Source of the DNA: Antribacter gilvus
GTDB taxonomy: Bacteria; Actinomycetota; Actinomycetes; Actinomycetales; Cellulomonadaceae
DNA length: 64,000 nucleotides
Reading direction: 5' to 3'
NCBI RefSeq assembly: GCF_003946865.1
Contig: NZ_QXTH01000009.1
Location: 124,001-188,000 of the forward strand
The notes beneath the pieces are model-generated. The model saw nothing but the letters and a program-made list of their open reading frames with translations, had not been told where the DNA came from and did not search any database. This document shows positions 16,824 to 26,019 of this stretch, in pieces; the stretch's first letter is position 1; every line of letters begins with the position of its first letter. The position numbers were made by a program, and so were the translations under genes.

Positions 16824-16837
16824 GAGAGTCATTCTCA
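16823..16837. promoter_or_regulatory. Zur box overlapping the znuA start
   Basis: Read on the coding strand, TGAGAATGACTCTCA differs from the actinobacterial Zur pattern TGAAAATGATTTTCA at three positions and is itself nearly palindromic. A second dyad, TTCTCAC-n5-GTGAGAA, overlaps it at 16832-16850 and may be a second, overlapping site. Confidence 0.7.
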
Positions 16838-16838
16838 C

Positions 16839-17142
16839 TTTTGGTGAGAACGGTTGTCAAACCTCGTCGTCACGGCGCCGAGGGTCGTCCGGGTTGGGGC
16901 GAGACGGCCGCGGATGGACATGTGCCGTGCTGGTGAGGTCACACACGGTGACAATGTGGACGCAGAGTGACATTGCCAGGCGCGACCAGGTTCCTCCGGC
17001 AGGGTCCGACGGCAGGGTCCGACGGCAAGGTCCACCGGCGTGGCGCGTGGACCCCCGAAGGGAGCGGTCCCGCGAAAGGTTGTCCACAGCCTGGCGTCCC
17101 GCCGTGTGGCGCCCGGCCCTCTCGCCAGGAACGATCAGCGCC
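16839..17142. other. Divergent intergenic stretch between znuA and the XRE gene
   Basis: About 300 bases with no gene. They hold the upper half of the Zur region, the 13-bp tandem repeat listed separately, and partial dyads such as GTCAC-n6-GTGAC around 16937. Promoters for both flanking genes must lie here, but I could not name -10/-35 boxes with confidence. Confidence 0.5.
16997..17035. repeat. Three tandem 13-bp repeats
   Basis: CGGCAGGGTCCGA occurs twice in direct succession (16997-17009 and 17010-17022), followed by a third, slightly diverged copy CGGCAAGGTCCAC (17023-17035). It lies about 110 bases before the XRE-type gene, so the copies could be phased binding sites for its product. 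Confidence 0.75.
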
Positions 17143-17994
17143 ATGGATGCAGCGGGGCTCGTTCGTGCGGCGAGGGATCGGAGCGGGCTCACCCAGCAGG
17201 ACCTGGCGGACCGTGCGGGCGTCTCGCGCGCGACGGTGGCGATGATCGAGACGGGTAGCCGGTCGCCGTCGCTCGGCGTCCTGGACGGCCTGATGGCGGC
17301 GGCCGGGCTGCAGCTGCACGTCGAGCTCGAGCCGTTGGACCAGGACGTCCGCCGCCTGCTCGGGGAGGTGGCGGACGGCCCCGCACCCGCCGAGCGCGTC
17401 GCCGAGCTGTGGAGCGCGTTCCGGGGACTCGCCGACGCGGCGCACCGGGTCGAAGGACTCGCTGCGGCCGCGCTCCTCGGTCTCCCGGTCCCCGTCCCGG
17501 TCTGCGAGATCGCGTTCGCGGACACGCCCGAGACGTTCGCCTGGCTGGCCGAGGGCCTTATCGGCTCCGGCCCGCGTACCGGCTCCGGCCCCGGCTCCGG
17601 CGCAAGCCCCGGCCCCGGCTCCGGCGCGCGATTCTGGCTCCGCCTGCCCTGGGAGGACCGCCCGCTGTTCCTGGTCGAGTCGGAGGCGCGGCTCCGGGAG
17701 ATCCTGGACGAGTGCGACGAGGGCTGGTTCTGGCTCACGTACATCTTCGACGAGGTCCGGGCGCGCTTCGTCCCCGCGGACGACGTCGGACGCCATGTCA
17801 CCGTGCTGACCGAGCGGGGGTCCATCCCCGTGCAGCCGATGCACGAGATCTCGTGCGACGACCCGCGGGCCGAGCGCATGCTCCGGGTCGCCCGCGCAGA
17901 GCTCGAGGGCAGCCCTCGACTCGAAGGCGGCTCCCGGCTCGCGGGCGACCCGGAGGATGGTCGTCAGGCGCCGACGAGGTACCCGCCGAGGTAG
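17143..17994 (+). CDS. XRE-family helix-turn-helix protein with uncharacterised C-terminal domain
   Basis: Residues 1-60 form a classical XRE domain ([34 protein letters not shown]). The remaining 220 residues are not familiar: a helical part ([22 protein letters not shown]), a [17 protein letters not shown] strand, a Gly/Ser/Pro linker made of repeated GSGPGSG-like units (about 150-165), then [26 protein letters not shown] and [15 protein letters not shown]. The long C-terminal half suggests a ligand- or partner-binding regulator, perhaps an antitoxin without a toxin next to it. It converges on glyS and overlaps it by 31 bases at the tail. Confidence 0.7.
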   Translation: MDAAGLVRAARDRSGLTQQDLADRAGVSRATVAMIETGSRSPSLGVLDGLMAAAGLQLHVELEPLDQDVRRLLGEVADGPAPAERVAELWSAFRGLADAAHRVEGLAAAALLGLPVPVPVCEIAFADTPETFAWLAEGLIGSGPRTGSGPGSGASPGPGSGARFWLRLPWEDRPLFLVESEARLREILDECDEGWFWLTYIFDEVRARFVPADDVGRHVTVLTERGSIPVQPMHEISCDDPRAERMLRVARAELEGSPRLEGGSRLAGDPEDGRQAPTRYPPR

Positions 17995-19361
17995 CTCACG
18001 ACCTTGTCGAGCGCAACGCGCTCCTGCGTCATGGAGTCACGGTGGCGGATCGTCACGGCCTGGTCCTCGAGCGTGTCGAAGTCCACGGTGACGCAGAACG
18101 GCGTGCCCACCTCGTCCTGGCGGCGGTACCGGCGGCCGATCGCACCGGCGTCGTCGAAGTCGACGTTCCAGAGCTTGCGGAGCTCGGCGGCGAGGTCGCG
18201 CGCCTTGGGCGAGAGCGCCTCGTTGCGGGACAGCGGCAGCACCGCGGCCTTGACGGGCGCGAGACGCGGGTCGAGCTTGAGCACGGTGCGCTCGTCCACG
18301 CCGCCCTTCGTGTTGGGCGCCTGGTCCACGGTGTACGCCTCGACGAGGAAGGCCATCAGGGACCGGGTCAGGCCGGCGGCCGGCTCGATCACGTACGGGA
18401 AGTACTTCTCGTTGCTCACCGGGTCCCGGTACATCAGGTCCTTGCCGGAGTGCTCCGTGTGCGTCCGCAGGTCGAAGTCCGTGCGGTTCGCGATGCCCTC
18501 GAGCTCGCCCCACTCGCTGCCCTGGAAACCGAAGCGGTACTCGATGTCCACGGTGCGGGTGGAGTAGTGCGAGAGCTTCTCCTTGGGGTGCTCGTAGTGC
18601 CGCAGGTTCTCGCGGGCGATGCCGAGGTCCGCGTACCAGTCCGTGCGGTAGTCGATCCAGTACTGGTGCCACTGCTCGTCCGTGCCCGGCTCGACGAAGA
18701 ACTCCATCTCCATCTGCTCGAACTCGCGCGTGCGGAAGATGAAGTTGCCCGGCGTGATCTCGTTGCGGAACGACTTGCCGATCTGGCCGATGCCGAACGG
18801 CGGCTTCTTGCGTGCCGTGCCCGCCACGTTGGCGAAGTTCACGAAGATGCCCTGCGCGGTCTCGGGCCGCAGGTAGTGCAGGCCGGACTCGTCCTCGACC
18901 GGGCCGAGGTGCGTCTTGAGCATCATGTTGAAGTCGCGGGGCTCGGTCCACTTGCCGCGCGTGCCGCAGCTGGGGCACGCGATCTCGGCCAGGCCGCCCT
19001 CGGGCGCACGGCCCTTCTTCTCCTCGAACTCCTCGACGAGGTGGTCCTCGCGGAAGCGCTTGTGGCAGGAGAGGCACTCGGTCAGCGGGTCCGTGAACAC
19101 GCCGACGTGGCCCGAGGCGACCCAGACCTGGCGAGGCAGGATCACCGACGAGTCGAGGCCGACGATGTCGTCACGGCTCGTGACCATCGCCTTCCACCAC
19201 TGGCGCTTGATGTTCTCCTTGAGCTCCACGCCCAGGGGACCGTAGTCCCACGCCGACCGCGTCCCGCCGTAGATCTCACCCGACGGGAACACGAAACCTC
19301 GCCGCTTGGCGAGAGAGACGACGGCGTCGAGCTTGGCGGTCGCTGAAGGCGCACTGGCCAC
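17964..19361 (-). CDS. glyS: Glycine--tRNA ligase (alpha2 type)
   Basis: Class II synthetase charging tRNA-Gly. The 465-residue protein starts [28 protein letters not shown] and has the class II motifs: motif 1 region around SSVILP, motif 2 [26 protein letters not shown], motif 3 near [14 protein letters not shown]. It also has a zinc-like CLSC/CPSC pair in the insertion, and the C-terminal anticodon domain ending GGYLVGA. The GTG at 19361 has GGAG eight bases upstream; a GTG at 19370 is less well placed. It is a stand-alone gene in a housekeeping setting. Confidence 0.96.
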   Translation of the reverse strand: MASAPSATAKLDAVVSLAKRRGFVFPSGEIYGGTRSAWDYGPLGVELKENIKRQWWKAMVTSRDDIVGLDSSVILPRQVWVASGHVGVFTDPLTECLSCHKRFREDHLVEEFEEKKGRAPEGGLAEIACPSCGTRGKWTEPRDFNMMLKTHLGPVEDESGLHYLRPETAQGIFVNFANVAGTARKKPPFGIGQIGKSFRNEITPGNFIFRTREFEQMEMEFFVEPGTDEQWHQYWIDYRTDWYADLGIARENLRHYEHPKEKLSHYSTRTVDIEYRFGFQGSEWGELEGIANRTDFDLRTHTEHSGKDLMYRDPVSNEKYFPYVIEPAAGLTRSLMAFLVEAYTVDQAPNTKGGVDERTVLKLDPRLAPVKAAVLPLSRNEALSPKARDLAAELRKLWNVDFDDAGAIGRRYRRQDEVGTPFCVTVDFDTLEDQAVTIRHRDSMTQERVALDKVVSYLGGYLVGA

Positions 19362-19615
19362 GTAGATCACTCCAGGTCGGGAACGGGCCCGCGCGAGGCG
19401 CCGGCATGCGCTCGCGGGGGTCGCGGAAAGAATCAGGGTCAGCCTACCGGTCCCGCTCTCGTCGAACCTGCCCTTTCGCCGGGGCGAGATTTCGCGCGCC
19501 GCCAGGGCCTGCGACGGGGGAATTTGCGGCGAAAGACGGCTCGCGCAGGCAATATTCCCGTGAGCGAGCGCCGGAGGACTCCCTTCGACCGCCTTCCCCG
19601 TGGCAGGATGCCGCC

Positions 19616-20806
19616 ATGAGCTCTTCGGCGCGGGCGAACGCGCGAAGCCGTGTCCCCCTGCCTCGGCAGGCAGAGGTCGTCGTCGTGGGCGGCGGCGCCC
19701 TCGGCACGTCCGTAGCCTTCCACCTTGCCGAGGACGGGGTGGACGTCCTGCTGATCGAAGCCGCGGACCTCGCGTCCGGCAGCTCGGGGAAGCCCGTCGG
19801 CGGAGTCCGCGCCCAGTTCTCCGACCCGGCCAACGTGGACCTCGGGAACCGCAGCCTGGAGCTGTACGAGGACTTCGCGCAGCGCCCGGGCGCCGACATC
19901 GGGCTCCAGCAGCCGGGCTACCTGTTCCTCCTCCCCGACGACGCCGACGTGGCCCGGTTCACGGACGCCGTCGCCATGCAGAACTCGCGGGGCGTGGCGA
20001 GCCGCATGCTCACCACGGACCAGGCGTGGCGCCTGAACCCGTACATCGACCCCGACCGGTTCGCTGGCGCCGCCTACGCGGCCCGTGACGGGTACGCCCT
20101 CCCGCACGCCGTGGTCGAGGGCTACGCCGCGGGCGCCGAGCGGTTCGGCGCCACGGTCCGCACCCAGTGCGCGCTGACCGAGGTGGAGGTGCGGGGCGGC
20201 GAGGTGGCCGCCGTCTGGACCGAGGAGGGCCGGGTCCGGACCCGCGCGGTGGTGCTCTGCACCGGCGCGTGGACGCGCGAGGCCGGTCGCCTCGCCGGGC
20301 TGGACCTGCCCGTGGACCCGTACCGCCGCCAGATCGCGTTCACGCCGGCGCTCGATCCGGCACCGCCGCGCATCCCGTTCACGATCGACTACGGCTCCAC
20401 GTTCTACTTCCACAACGCGGAGCCGGACGGCCTGCTGCTGGGCATCGCCGACCCGGACACCCCGATCGCGTTCGACACCGAGTACGACCCGGTGTGGCTG
20501 CCGCTCCTCCAGGGTGCCGCCGAGCGGTGCGCGCCCGCGCTGGCCGACGTCGCCGTCGCTCGCGGCTGGGCCGGCCTGTACGAGATGACGCCCGACCGCA
20601 ACGCCCTCATCGGCGAGGCGACGGACGCTCCGGGCCGCATCCTCTACGCCGCCGGATTCTCGGGCCACGGGTTCCTGCAGGCTCCGGCGGTCGGCGAGGC
20701 CGTACGCGACCTGTACCGGGGCCGCGAACCGCGGGTCGACGTGTCCGGCTTCTCGGCGGACCGCTTCAGCCGCGGCCTGACCACCAACGAGTCCCTCATC
20801 GTCTGA
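19616..20806 (+). CDS. FAD-dependent amine/imino acid oxidoreductase (AmaA / sarcosine oxidase-like)
   Basis: 396 residues of the DAO fold: [28 protein letters not shown] is the FAD dinucleotide motif, [15 protein letters not shown] the flavin loop, and the C-terminal [16 protein letters not shown] and [19 protein letters not shown] close the FAD site. Family members oxidise sarcosine, glycine, D-amino acids or L-pipecolate. Because the next two genes encode 2-oxoadipate dioxygenase/decarboxylase and an alpha-aminoadipic semialdehyde dehydrogenase-like enzyme, oxidation of L-pipecolate to piperideine-6-carboxylate is the best-fitting role. That substrate is inferred from context only. ATG at 19616 has GGCAGGA upstream. 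Confidence 0.8.
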   Translation: MSSSARANARSRVPLPRQAEVVVVGGGALGTSVAFHLAEDGVDVLLIEAADLASGSSGKPVGGVRAQFSDPANVDLGNRSLELYEDFAQRPGADIGLQQPGYLFLLPDDADVARFTDAVAMQNSRGVASRMLTTDQAWRLNPYIDPDRFAGAAYAARDGYALPHAVVEGYAAGAERFGATVRTQCALTEVEVRGGEVAAVWTEEGRVRTRAVVLCTGAWTREAGRLAGLDLPVDPYRRQIAFTPALDPAPPRIPFTIDYGSTFYFHNAEPDGLLLGIADPDTPIAFDTEYDPVWLPLLQGAAERCAPALADVAVARGWAGLYEMTPDRNALIGEATDAPGRILYAAGFSGHGFLQAPAVGEAVRDLYRGREPRVDVSGFSADRFSRGLTTNESLIV

Positions 20807-20840
20807 GACCCAGACGCCTGAGCCGAGAGAAGAGAGTGCC

Positions 20841-22217
20841 ATGACGTTCCACGAGCCGTGGCGGCTGCGCGCGGCGTTCGCCCGCAGCCTGTCCGACATG
20901 TACGGCAACGAGGTTCCCGCCTACACCACGCTGCTGGAGGTGTCCCACGAGGTCAACGCCGACTTCGTCGCGGCGAACGGCGCCGACGCCGAGCGCCTGG
21001 GCTCCATCGGCCGCGTGACCGCCGAGCGGCACGGCGCCATCCGGGTGGGCACCCCCACGGAGATCGCCCAGGTCGCACGGATCTTCGGGGCCATGGGCAT
21101 GCACCCGGTGGGCTTCTACGACCTGCGTGACGCGTCGTCGAGCGCGGTCCCCGTCATCTCGACGGCGTTCCGGCCGGTCGACCGCGCCGAGCTGGCCCGC
21201 AACCCGTTCCGCGTGTTCACGTCGATGCTCGTCACCGGCGACCGCCGCTTCTTCACCGCCGACCTGGAGCAGCGTCTCGAGCGGTTCCTCGGGGCCCGCG
21301 CGCTCTTCGGCCCCGAGCTGCTGGCCCTGGCGGACCGCGCCGAGGCCGACGGCGGGCTCGAGGACGACGACGCGCAGACGTTCCTCCGCCTCGCCACGGA
21401 GGCGTTCGAGCTGTCGCGCGAGCCCGTGGACCAGGCCTGGTACCGCGAGCTCGAGGCGGTCTCGGCCGTCGCCGCGGACATCGGCGGCGTCGCGTCCACG
21501 CACATCAACCACCTCACGCCCCGTGTCCTCGACATCGACGACCTGTACGCGCGCATGCAGGCCCGCGGCATCACGATGATCGACGCGATCCAGGGCCCGC
21601 CGCGCTGGGAGGGCCCGGACGTGCTGCTGCGCCAGACGTCGTTCCGCGCGCTCGCCGAGCCCCGCACGTTCCGCACGCCGTCGGGCGAGATCGTCGAGGA
21701 CTCGCTGCGCGTCCGGTTCGGCGAGGTCGAGGCGCGCGGCATCGCCCTCACCCGGGCGGGCCGGGCCGCGTACGACGCCGCGGTGGTCGAGGTCGACGAG
21801 CGCGCCGTGGGCCTGCCGGAGGCGGAGCGTCAGGCCGTCGCCCGCGACGTGTGGCAGAAGACCTTCCCCACCACGGAGTCCGCCCTCGCCGACCAGGGCC
21901 TGGGCTACTTCACGTACGAGGTGCACGACGGCGGCACGGTGTCCCGCGAGCCGGTCGTCTACGAGGACTTCCTCCCGCGGTCGGCCGCCGGCATCTTCCA
22001 GTCGAACCTCACCGACGAGGGCTCGAAGGACGCCTCCCAGGAGGGCACCGACCGCGACGCCGACTGGATGTCGGGCGCGCTCGGCCGCGACCTGAACGAC
22101 CCCTTCGACCTCTACACCCGCCAGGTCGAGGACTCCCTGTCAGCGGCCGCGCGTACGCTCGATGTCGACCCCCAGACCTTGTCCGCAGCCACCACCACCC
22201 CCGGAGCGCTCGCATGA
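20841..22217 (+). CDS. hglS: 2-oxoadipate dioxygenase/decarboxylase (HglS/YdcJ, DUF1338 family)
   Basis: Non-haem iron enzyme that converts 2-oxoadipate to D-2-hydroxyglutarate and CO2 in lysine breakdown. The 458-residue length and landmarks fit HglS: the His-Gly-Ala-Ile-Arg element at residues 64-68 (metal His plus substrate Arg), THINHLTPRV around 220-229 with a second metal His, an acidic RFGEVEARG segment for the third ligand, and VYEDFLPRSAAGIF near the end. It starts 34 bases after the oxidoreductase and overlaps the dehydrogenase by four bases (ATGA), so the three are one operon. Confidence 0.87.
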   Translation: MTFHEPWRLRAAFARSLSDMYGNEVPAYTTLLEVSHEVNADFVAANGADAERLGSIGRVTAERHGAIRVGTPTEIAQVARIFGAMGMHPVGFYDLRDASSSAVPVISTAFRPVDRAELARNPFRVFTSMLVTGDRRFFTADLEQRLERFLGARALFGPELLALADRAEADGGLEDDDAQTFLRLATEAFELSREPVDQAWYRELEAVSAVAADIGGVASTHINHLTPRVLDIDDLYARMQARGITMIDAIQGPPRWEGPDVLLRQTSFRALAEPRTFRTPSGEIVEDSLRVRFGEVEARGIALTRAGRAAYDAAVVEVDERAVGLPEAERQAVARDVWQKTFPTTESALADQGLGYFTYEVHDGGTVSREPVVYEDFLPRSAAGIFQSNLTDEGSKDASQEGTDRDADWMSGALGRDLNDPFDLYTRQVEDSLSAAARTLDVDPQTLSAATTTPGALA

Positions 22218-23791
22218 CCAGCACCACCCAGACCACCGACCTGACCGAGTCCGCCCCGACCGAGTCCGCCCTGACGGCGGAGCTCCGCGACAACGCGCTC
22301 GCGGCGCTGGAGCGCCTGGGCGCACAGGTCCCGGTGCCCGACGCCGACGAGCAGGGTCTCCCCGTCGTCTCGCCGCTGTCGGGGGAGACCCTCCTGACGC
22401 TGCCGCGAGCGGGTGCGGCCGAGGTGGACGCCGCCGTCGGGCGGGCTGCCGAGGCGTTCACCACGTGGCGTTCCGTGCCGGCGCCCGTCCGCGGGCAGGT
22501 CGTCAAGCGCCTGGGCGAGCTGCTCACCGAGCACAAGGCCGACCTGGCCCAGCTCGTCACGCTCGAGGCCGGGAAGATCACGAGCGAGGCCCTGGGCGAG
22601 GTCCAGGAGATGATCGACATCTGTGACTTTGCCGTCGGCCTGTCGCGCCAGGTGGGCGGCCGCACCATGCCGTCCGAGCGGCCCGGCCACCGGCTCATGG
22701 AGACGTGGCACCCGCTGGGCGTCGTCGGCGTGATCAGCGCGTTCAACTTCCCCGTCGCGGTGTGGTCGTGGAACACGGCGGTCGCGCTGGTGTGCGGCGA
22801 CGCCGTGGTGTGGAAGCCGTCGGAGAAGACGCTGCTCTCGGCGATCGGCTCCGCCGCGCTGCTCGACCGGGCGCTCACGGAGGCCGGGTTCCCGGCCGGG
22901 GTGTCGCAGCTCGTGCTCGGCGAGCGCGAGGCGGGGGAGGCCCTGGTGGCCGACCCGCGGGTCGCGCTCGTGTCCGCGACCGGGTCCGAGCGCATGGGCG
23001 CCCAGGTCGCGCCGGTCGTGGCGGCGCGCATGGGCCGTCTCCTGCTGGAGCTGGGCGGAAACAACGCCGCGATCGTGGCGCCGTCGGCCGACCTGGACCT
23101 CGCCACCCGGGGCATCGTCTTCTCCGCGGCGGGCACCGCGGGCCAGCGCTGCACCACGATGCGCCGGCTCATCGTGCACGAGTCGGTCGTGGACGACGTC
23201 GTCGCGCGCCTCGCCCGCGCCTACGAGGGGCTCCCGGTGGGCGACCCCCGTGCTGAGGGCACGCTCGTCGGCCCGCTCGTGGACGCAGGGGCGCGCGAGC
23301 GCATGGTCGCCTCCCTCGAGGAGGCTGTGGCCGACGGCGGACAGGTCGTCGCGGGCGGCGCCGTCGTCGACGTGCCCGGGGCTGCGGGCGCCGCGTACGT
23401 GCACCCGGCCATCGTGCGGATGCCCGCGCAGACCGACGTGGTGCGCCGCGAGACGTTCGCACCGATCCTCTACGTGCTGACCTACTCCACGCTGGACGAG
23501 GCGATCGCGCTCCAGAACGACGTGCCGCAGGGCCTGTCGTCGTCGATCTTCACGATGGACGTGCGCGAGGCGGAGACGTTCCTCTCCGAGGCCGGTTCCG
23601 ACTGCGGCATCGCGAACGTGAACATCGGCACGTCGGGCGCTGAGATCGGCGGGGCGTTCGGTGGCGAGAAGTCCACGGGCGGCGGCCGCGAGTCGGGGTC
23701 CGACGCGTGGAAGCAGTACATGCGCCGCGCGACCAACACCGTCAATTACTCGACGGAGCTCCCTCTGGCGCAGGGCGTCAACTTCGGCTGA
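22214..23791 (+). CDS. Aldehyde dehydrogenase, alpha-aminoadipic semialdehyde dehydrogenase type (AmaB/ALDH7-like)
   Basis: 525 residues. The ALDH core is complete: the NAD site around VWKPSEKT, the general base Glu in LLELGGNNAAI, the catalytic Cys in GTAGQRCTTMRRL, and NIGTSGAEIGGAFGGEKSTGGGRESGSDAWKQYMRR near the end. That ending and the NYSTELPLAQGVNFG tail are characteristic of the ALDH7A1/antiquitin group, which oxidises alpha-aminoadipic semialdehyde to aminoadipate. A Thr/Glu-rich N-terminal extension of about 20 residues precedes it. Last gene of the lysine/pipecolate operon, followed by a strong hairpin. Confidence 0.9.
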   Translation: MTSTTQTTDLTESAPTESALTAELRDNALAALERLGAQVPVPDADEQGLPVVSPLSGETLLTLPRAGAAEVDAAVGRAAEAFTTWRSVPAPVRGQVVKRLGELLTEHKADLAQLVTLEAGKITSEALGEVQEMIDICDFAVGLSRQVGGRTMPSERPGHRLMETWHPLGVVGVISAFNFPVAVWSWNTAVALVCGDAVVWKPSEKTLLSAIGSAALLDRALTEAGFPAGVSQLVLGEREAGEALVADPRVALVSATGSERMGAQVAPVVAARMGRLLLELGGNNAAIVAPSADLDLATRGIVFSAAGTAGQRCTTMRRLIVHESVVDDVVARLARAYEGLPVGDPRAEGTLVGPLVDAGARERMVASLEEAVADGGQVVAGGAVVDVPGAAGAAYVHPAIVRMPAQTDVVRRETFAPILYVLTYSTLDEAIALQNDVPQGLSSSIFTMDVREAETFLSEAGSDCGIANVNIGTSGAEIGGAFGGEKSTGGGRESGSDAWKQYMRRATNTVNYSTELPLAQGVNFG

Positions 23792-23803
23792 GACCACGTG
23801 CCC

Positions 23804-23857
23804 CACCGGCGTTGTCACTCTGAGTACACATCGTCACTCAGGGTGACAACGCCGGTG
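23804..23857. terminator. Long hairpin between the convergent ALDH and dusB genes
   Basis: Arms of 22 bases (23804-23825 and 23836-23857), starting CACCGGCGTTGTCAC and pairing except for one G-T position, with a 10-base loop. It lies 13 bases after the ALDH stop and about 58 before the end of the convergent dusB, so it can terminate from either side. Confidence 0.85.
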
Positions 23858-23914
23858 CGGCACATCAAGGTCCGTGAGGCCAGCCCCGTCAGCAGGCCAG
23901 GCACGTCAGCGGCG

Positions 23915-25150
23915 TCAGCCTCCGCTGACGCTCAGCTCCGCCTCGCGGAGCTTGGCCTCGAACTCCGCGTTCAGGTCGCGCGACTCCAGCCAGCCGTACG
24001 GCAGGTGCGGCGTCTTGGGGGACCCGGCGCGACCGCGCTGGCCCTCCGCGTCTGCGCCCGGGTACGGCTGGTCGAGGTCGAGCCCGTCGAGCAGGGTCCG
24101 CAGCTCGGCGAGGCTCGACACCATCGCGAGCGCCCGCCGAGCGTCGCCGCCCACGGCGTAGCCCTTGAGGTACCAGGCCATGTGCTTGCGCAGGTCCCGG
24201 ACGCCCTTGTGCTCGTCGCCGTCGAAGTAGTCGATCATGAGCTCGCCGTGCCGGTAGATGGTCTCGGCCACGTGACGCAGGCCCGGCCGGACACGCTCGT
24301 CCGACCCGTTGAACGCGGCCGCGAGATCAGCGAACAGCCACGGGCGACCCTGGCACCCCCGCCCCACCACGACGCCGTCGGCCCCCGTCTCCCGCACCAT
24401 CCGCAGCGCGTCCTCCGCCGACCAGATGTCGCCGTTGCCGAGCACCGGCACCGTCCGGACGGCCTCCTTCAGCCGCGCGATCGCGGTCCAGTCGGCCTCG
24501 CCGGAGTAGTAGTCGGCGGCGGTGCGGGCGTGCAGCGCCACGGCCGCCACGCCGAGCGACTCCGCGATCCGCCCCGCCTCGAGGTACGTGAGGTGCTCCG
24601 GGTCGATGCCCTTGCGCATCTTGACGGTGACCGGGATCCCGTACGGCTCGGCGGCGTCGACGGCGGCCTTCACGATGTCGGTGAAGAGCTGCCTCTTCCA
24701 CGGCAGTGCCGCGCCGCCGCCCTTGCGGGTCACCTTGGGCACGGGGCAGCCGAAGTTCAGGTCGACGTGGTCCGCCCGGTCCTCGCCCGCGATGATCTTC
24801 ACGGCGGCGCCCACCGTCGCGGGGTCCACGCCGTACACCTGCGCCGACCGCGGCGTCTCCTCCGGGCCGAACGTCACGATGCGCAGCGACTCGACGTTGC
24901 GCTCCACGAGCGCGCGCGACGTGACCATCTCGGCCACGTACAGGCCGGGGTCGAAGCCGCCCGAGGCACCGGCCTCACGGCACAGGGTGCGGAACGCACG
25001 GTTGGTCACCCCGGCCATGGGCGCGAGCACCACGGGGGTCGTCACGGTGAGGGGCCCGATCCGGAGCGGGGGCAGCACGGCGCCCGACGCCGGTCGGTCG
25101 CCCGGCTGCACCGTGTCGAGAAGGGTGGAAGTCACGCCTCCCATTGTCAC
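23915..25150 (-). CDS. dusB: tRNA-dihydrouridine synthase
   Basis: FMN enzyme that reduces uridines in tRNA. Signature VVLAPMAGVTNRAFRTLCREAG, the HVDLNFGCPVPKVTRKGGGAAL motif with the catalytic Cys, KMRKG, LHARTAADYYSG, VPVLGNGDIWS and GVVVGRGCQGRPWLF are all present, followed by the C-terminal helical domain (KHMAWYLKGYAVGG). 411 residues from the GTG at 25150, which has GGGGAGG six bases upstream; the ATG at 25144 would be close to it. The tail of about 40 residues (YGWLESRDLNAEF) is longer than in E. coli DusB, as is usual in actinobacteria. Confidence 0.94.
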   Translation of the reverse strand: MTMGGVTSTLLDTVQPGDRPASGAVLPPLRIGPLTVTTPVVLAPMAGVTNRAFRTLCREAGASGGFDPGLYVAEMVTSRALVERNVESLRIVTFGPEETPRSAQVYGVDPATVGAAVKIIAGEDRADHVDLNFGCPVPKVTRKGGGAALPWKRQLFTDIVKAAVDAAEPYGIPVTVKMRKGIDPEHLTYLEAGRIAESLGVAAVALHARTAADYYSGEADWTAIARLKEAVRTVPVLGNGDIWSAEDALRMVRETGADGVVVGRGCQGRPWLFADLAAAFNGSDERVRPGLRHVAETIYRHGELMIDYFDGDEHKGVRDLRKHMAWYLKGYAVGGDARRALAMVSSLAELRTLLDGLDLDQPYPGADAEGQRGRAGSPKTPHLPYGWLESRDLNAEFEAKLREAELSVSGG

Positions 25151-25194
25151 AGATGGCCTCCCCGCGACAGGGCGGGGTGCGTCACACTGTGCAC

Positions 25195-26019
25195 ATGCAG
25201 CGCAGACTCGTCCCGGTCCTGGCCGTCTCCACCATGCTGGCCCTCGCCTCCTGCTCGGGTGACGCGAGCGGCACCGACGACACCGCGGGCAGCGGTCACG
25301 TCACCGAGGGCAAGCTCACGATCGCCACCGGTGAGCCCGCCTACTCTCCCTGGGTCGAGAACGACGACCCGGCGTCGGGCGAGGGCTTCGAGGCCGCCGT
25401 CGCGTATGCCGTCGCGGACGAGCTGGGCTTCGCCGCCGAGGACGTCGAGTGGGTCCGCACCACCTTCGACCAGTCCATCGCGCCCGGACCCAAGGACTTC
25501 GACCTCAACCTGCAGCAGTTCTCCATCACGGACGAGCGCCGCCAGGCCGTGGACTTCTCGTCGCCCTACTACGTGACGACCCAGGTGGTCATCACCGTCG
25601 AGGGGTCGCCCGCCGCGGACGCCACCACGCTGGCGGACCTGAAGCCGCTCCTCGTCGGCGCGGCCACCGGCACCACGAGCTTCGAGGCGGCCGAGGCCTC
25701 GATTGCCCCCGAGGCCGGCGTGCAGGTCTTCAACTCGAACGACGACGCGAAGCTCGCGCTCCAGAACGGGGCTGTCGACGCGATCGTCGTCGACCTCCCG
25801 ACCGGGTTCTACCTCACGGCGGCCGAGCTCGACGGCGGTGTCATCGTGGGCCAGCTTCCCGGCTCCGCGGGCGGCGACGAGTTCGGCATCGTGCTGCCGA
25901 AGGACTCGCCCCTGACCGAGGACGTCACCGCCGCCGTGGACAGCCTGCGCGAGGACGGCGCCCTCGACGAGCTCGCCGCCCAGTGGCTCGGCGGCGACAC
26001 CGCCCCCGTCCTGGAGTGA
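25195..26019 (+). CDS. Polar amino acid ABC transporter substrate-binding lipoprotein
   Basis: 274 residues with the lipobox LALASCSGD and an SBP family-3 fold: KLTIATGEPAYSPWVENDDPASGEGFEAAVAYAVADELGF, then DLNLQQFSITDERRQAVDFSSPYY, the usual ligand-pocket and hinge elements. Family members bind glutamine, glutamate, arginine, cystine or similar ligands; which one cannot be read here. The ATG at 25195 heads a three-gene operon with permease and ATPase, each coupled by four-base overlaps. It is divergent from dusB across about 45 bases, so both promoters are compressed into that gap and the start of the genes. Confidence 0.9.
   Translation: MQRRLVPVLAVSTMLALASCSGDASGTDDTAGSGHVTEGKLTIATGEPAYSPWVENDDPASGEGFEAAVAYAVADELGFAAEDVEWVRTTFDQSIAPGPKDFDLNLQQFSITDERRQAVDFSSPYYVTTQVVITVEGSPAADATTLADLKPLLVGAATGTTSFEAAEASIAPEAGVQVFNSNDDAKLALQNGAVDAIVVDLPTGFYLTAAELDGGVIVGQLPGSAGGDEFGIVLPKDSPLTEDVTAAVDSLREDGALDELAAQWLGGDTAPVLE

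Noticed and set aside
19362-19615. Symmetric GGGAAT...ATTCCC elements upstream of the lysine/pipecolate operon
   Set aside because: A loose GGGAAT-TTGC / GCAA-TATTCCC symmetry is visible around 19528-19561, but spacing and match are too poor to call an operator.
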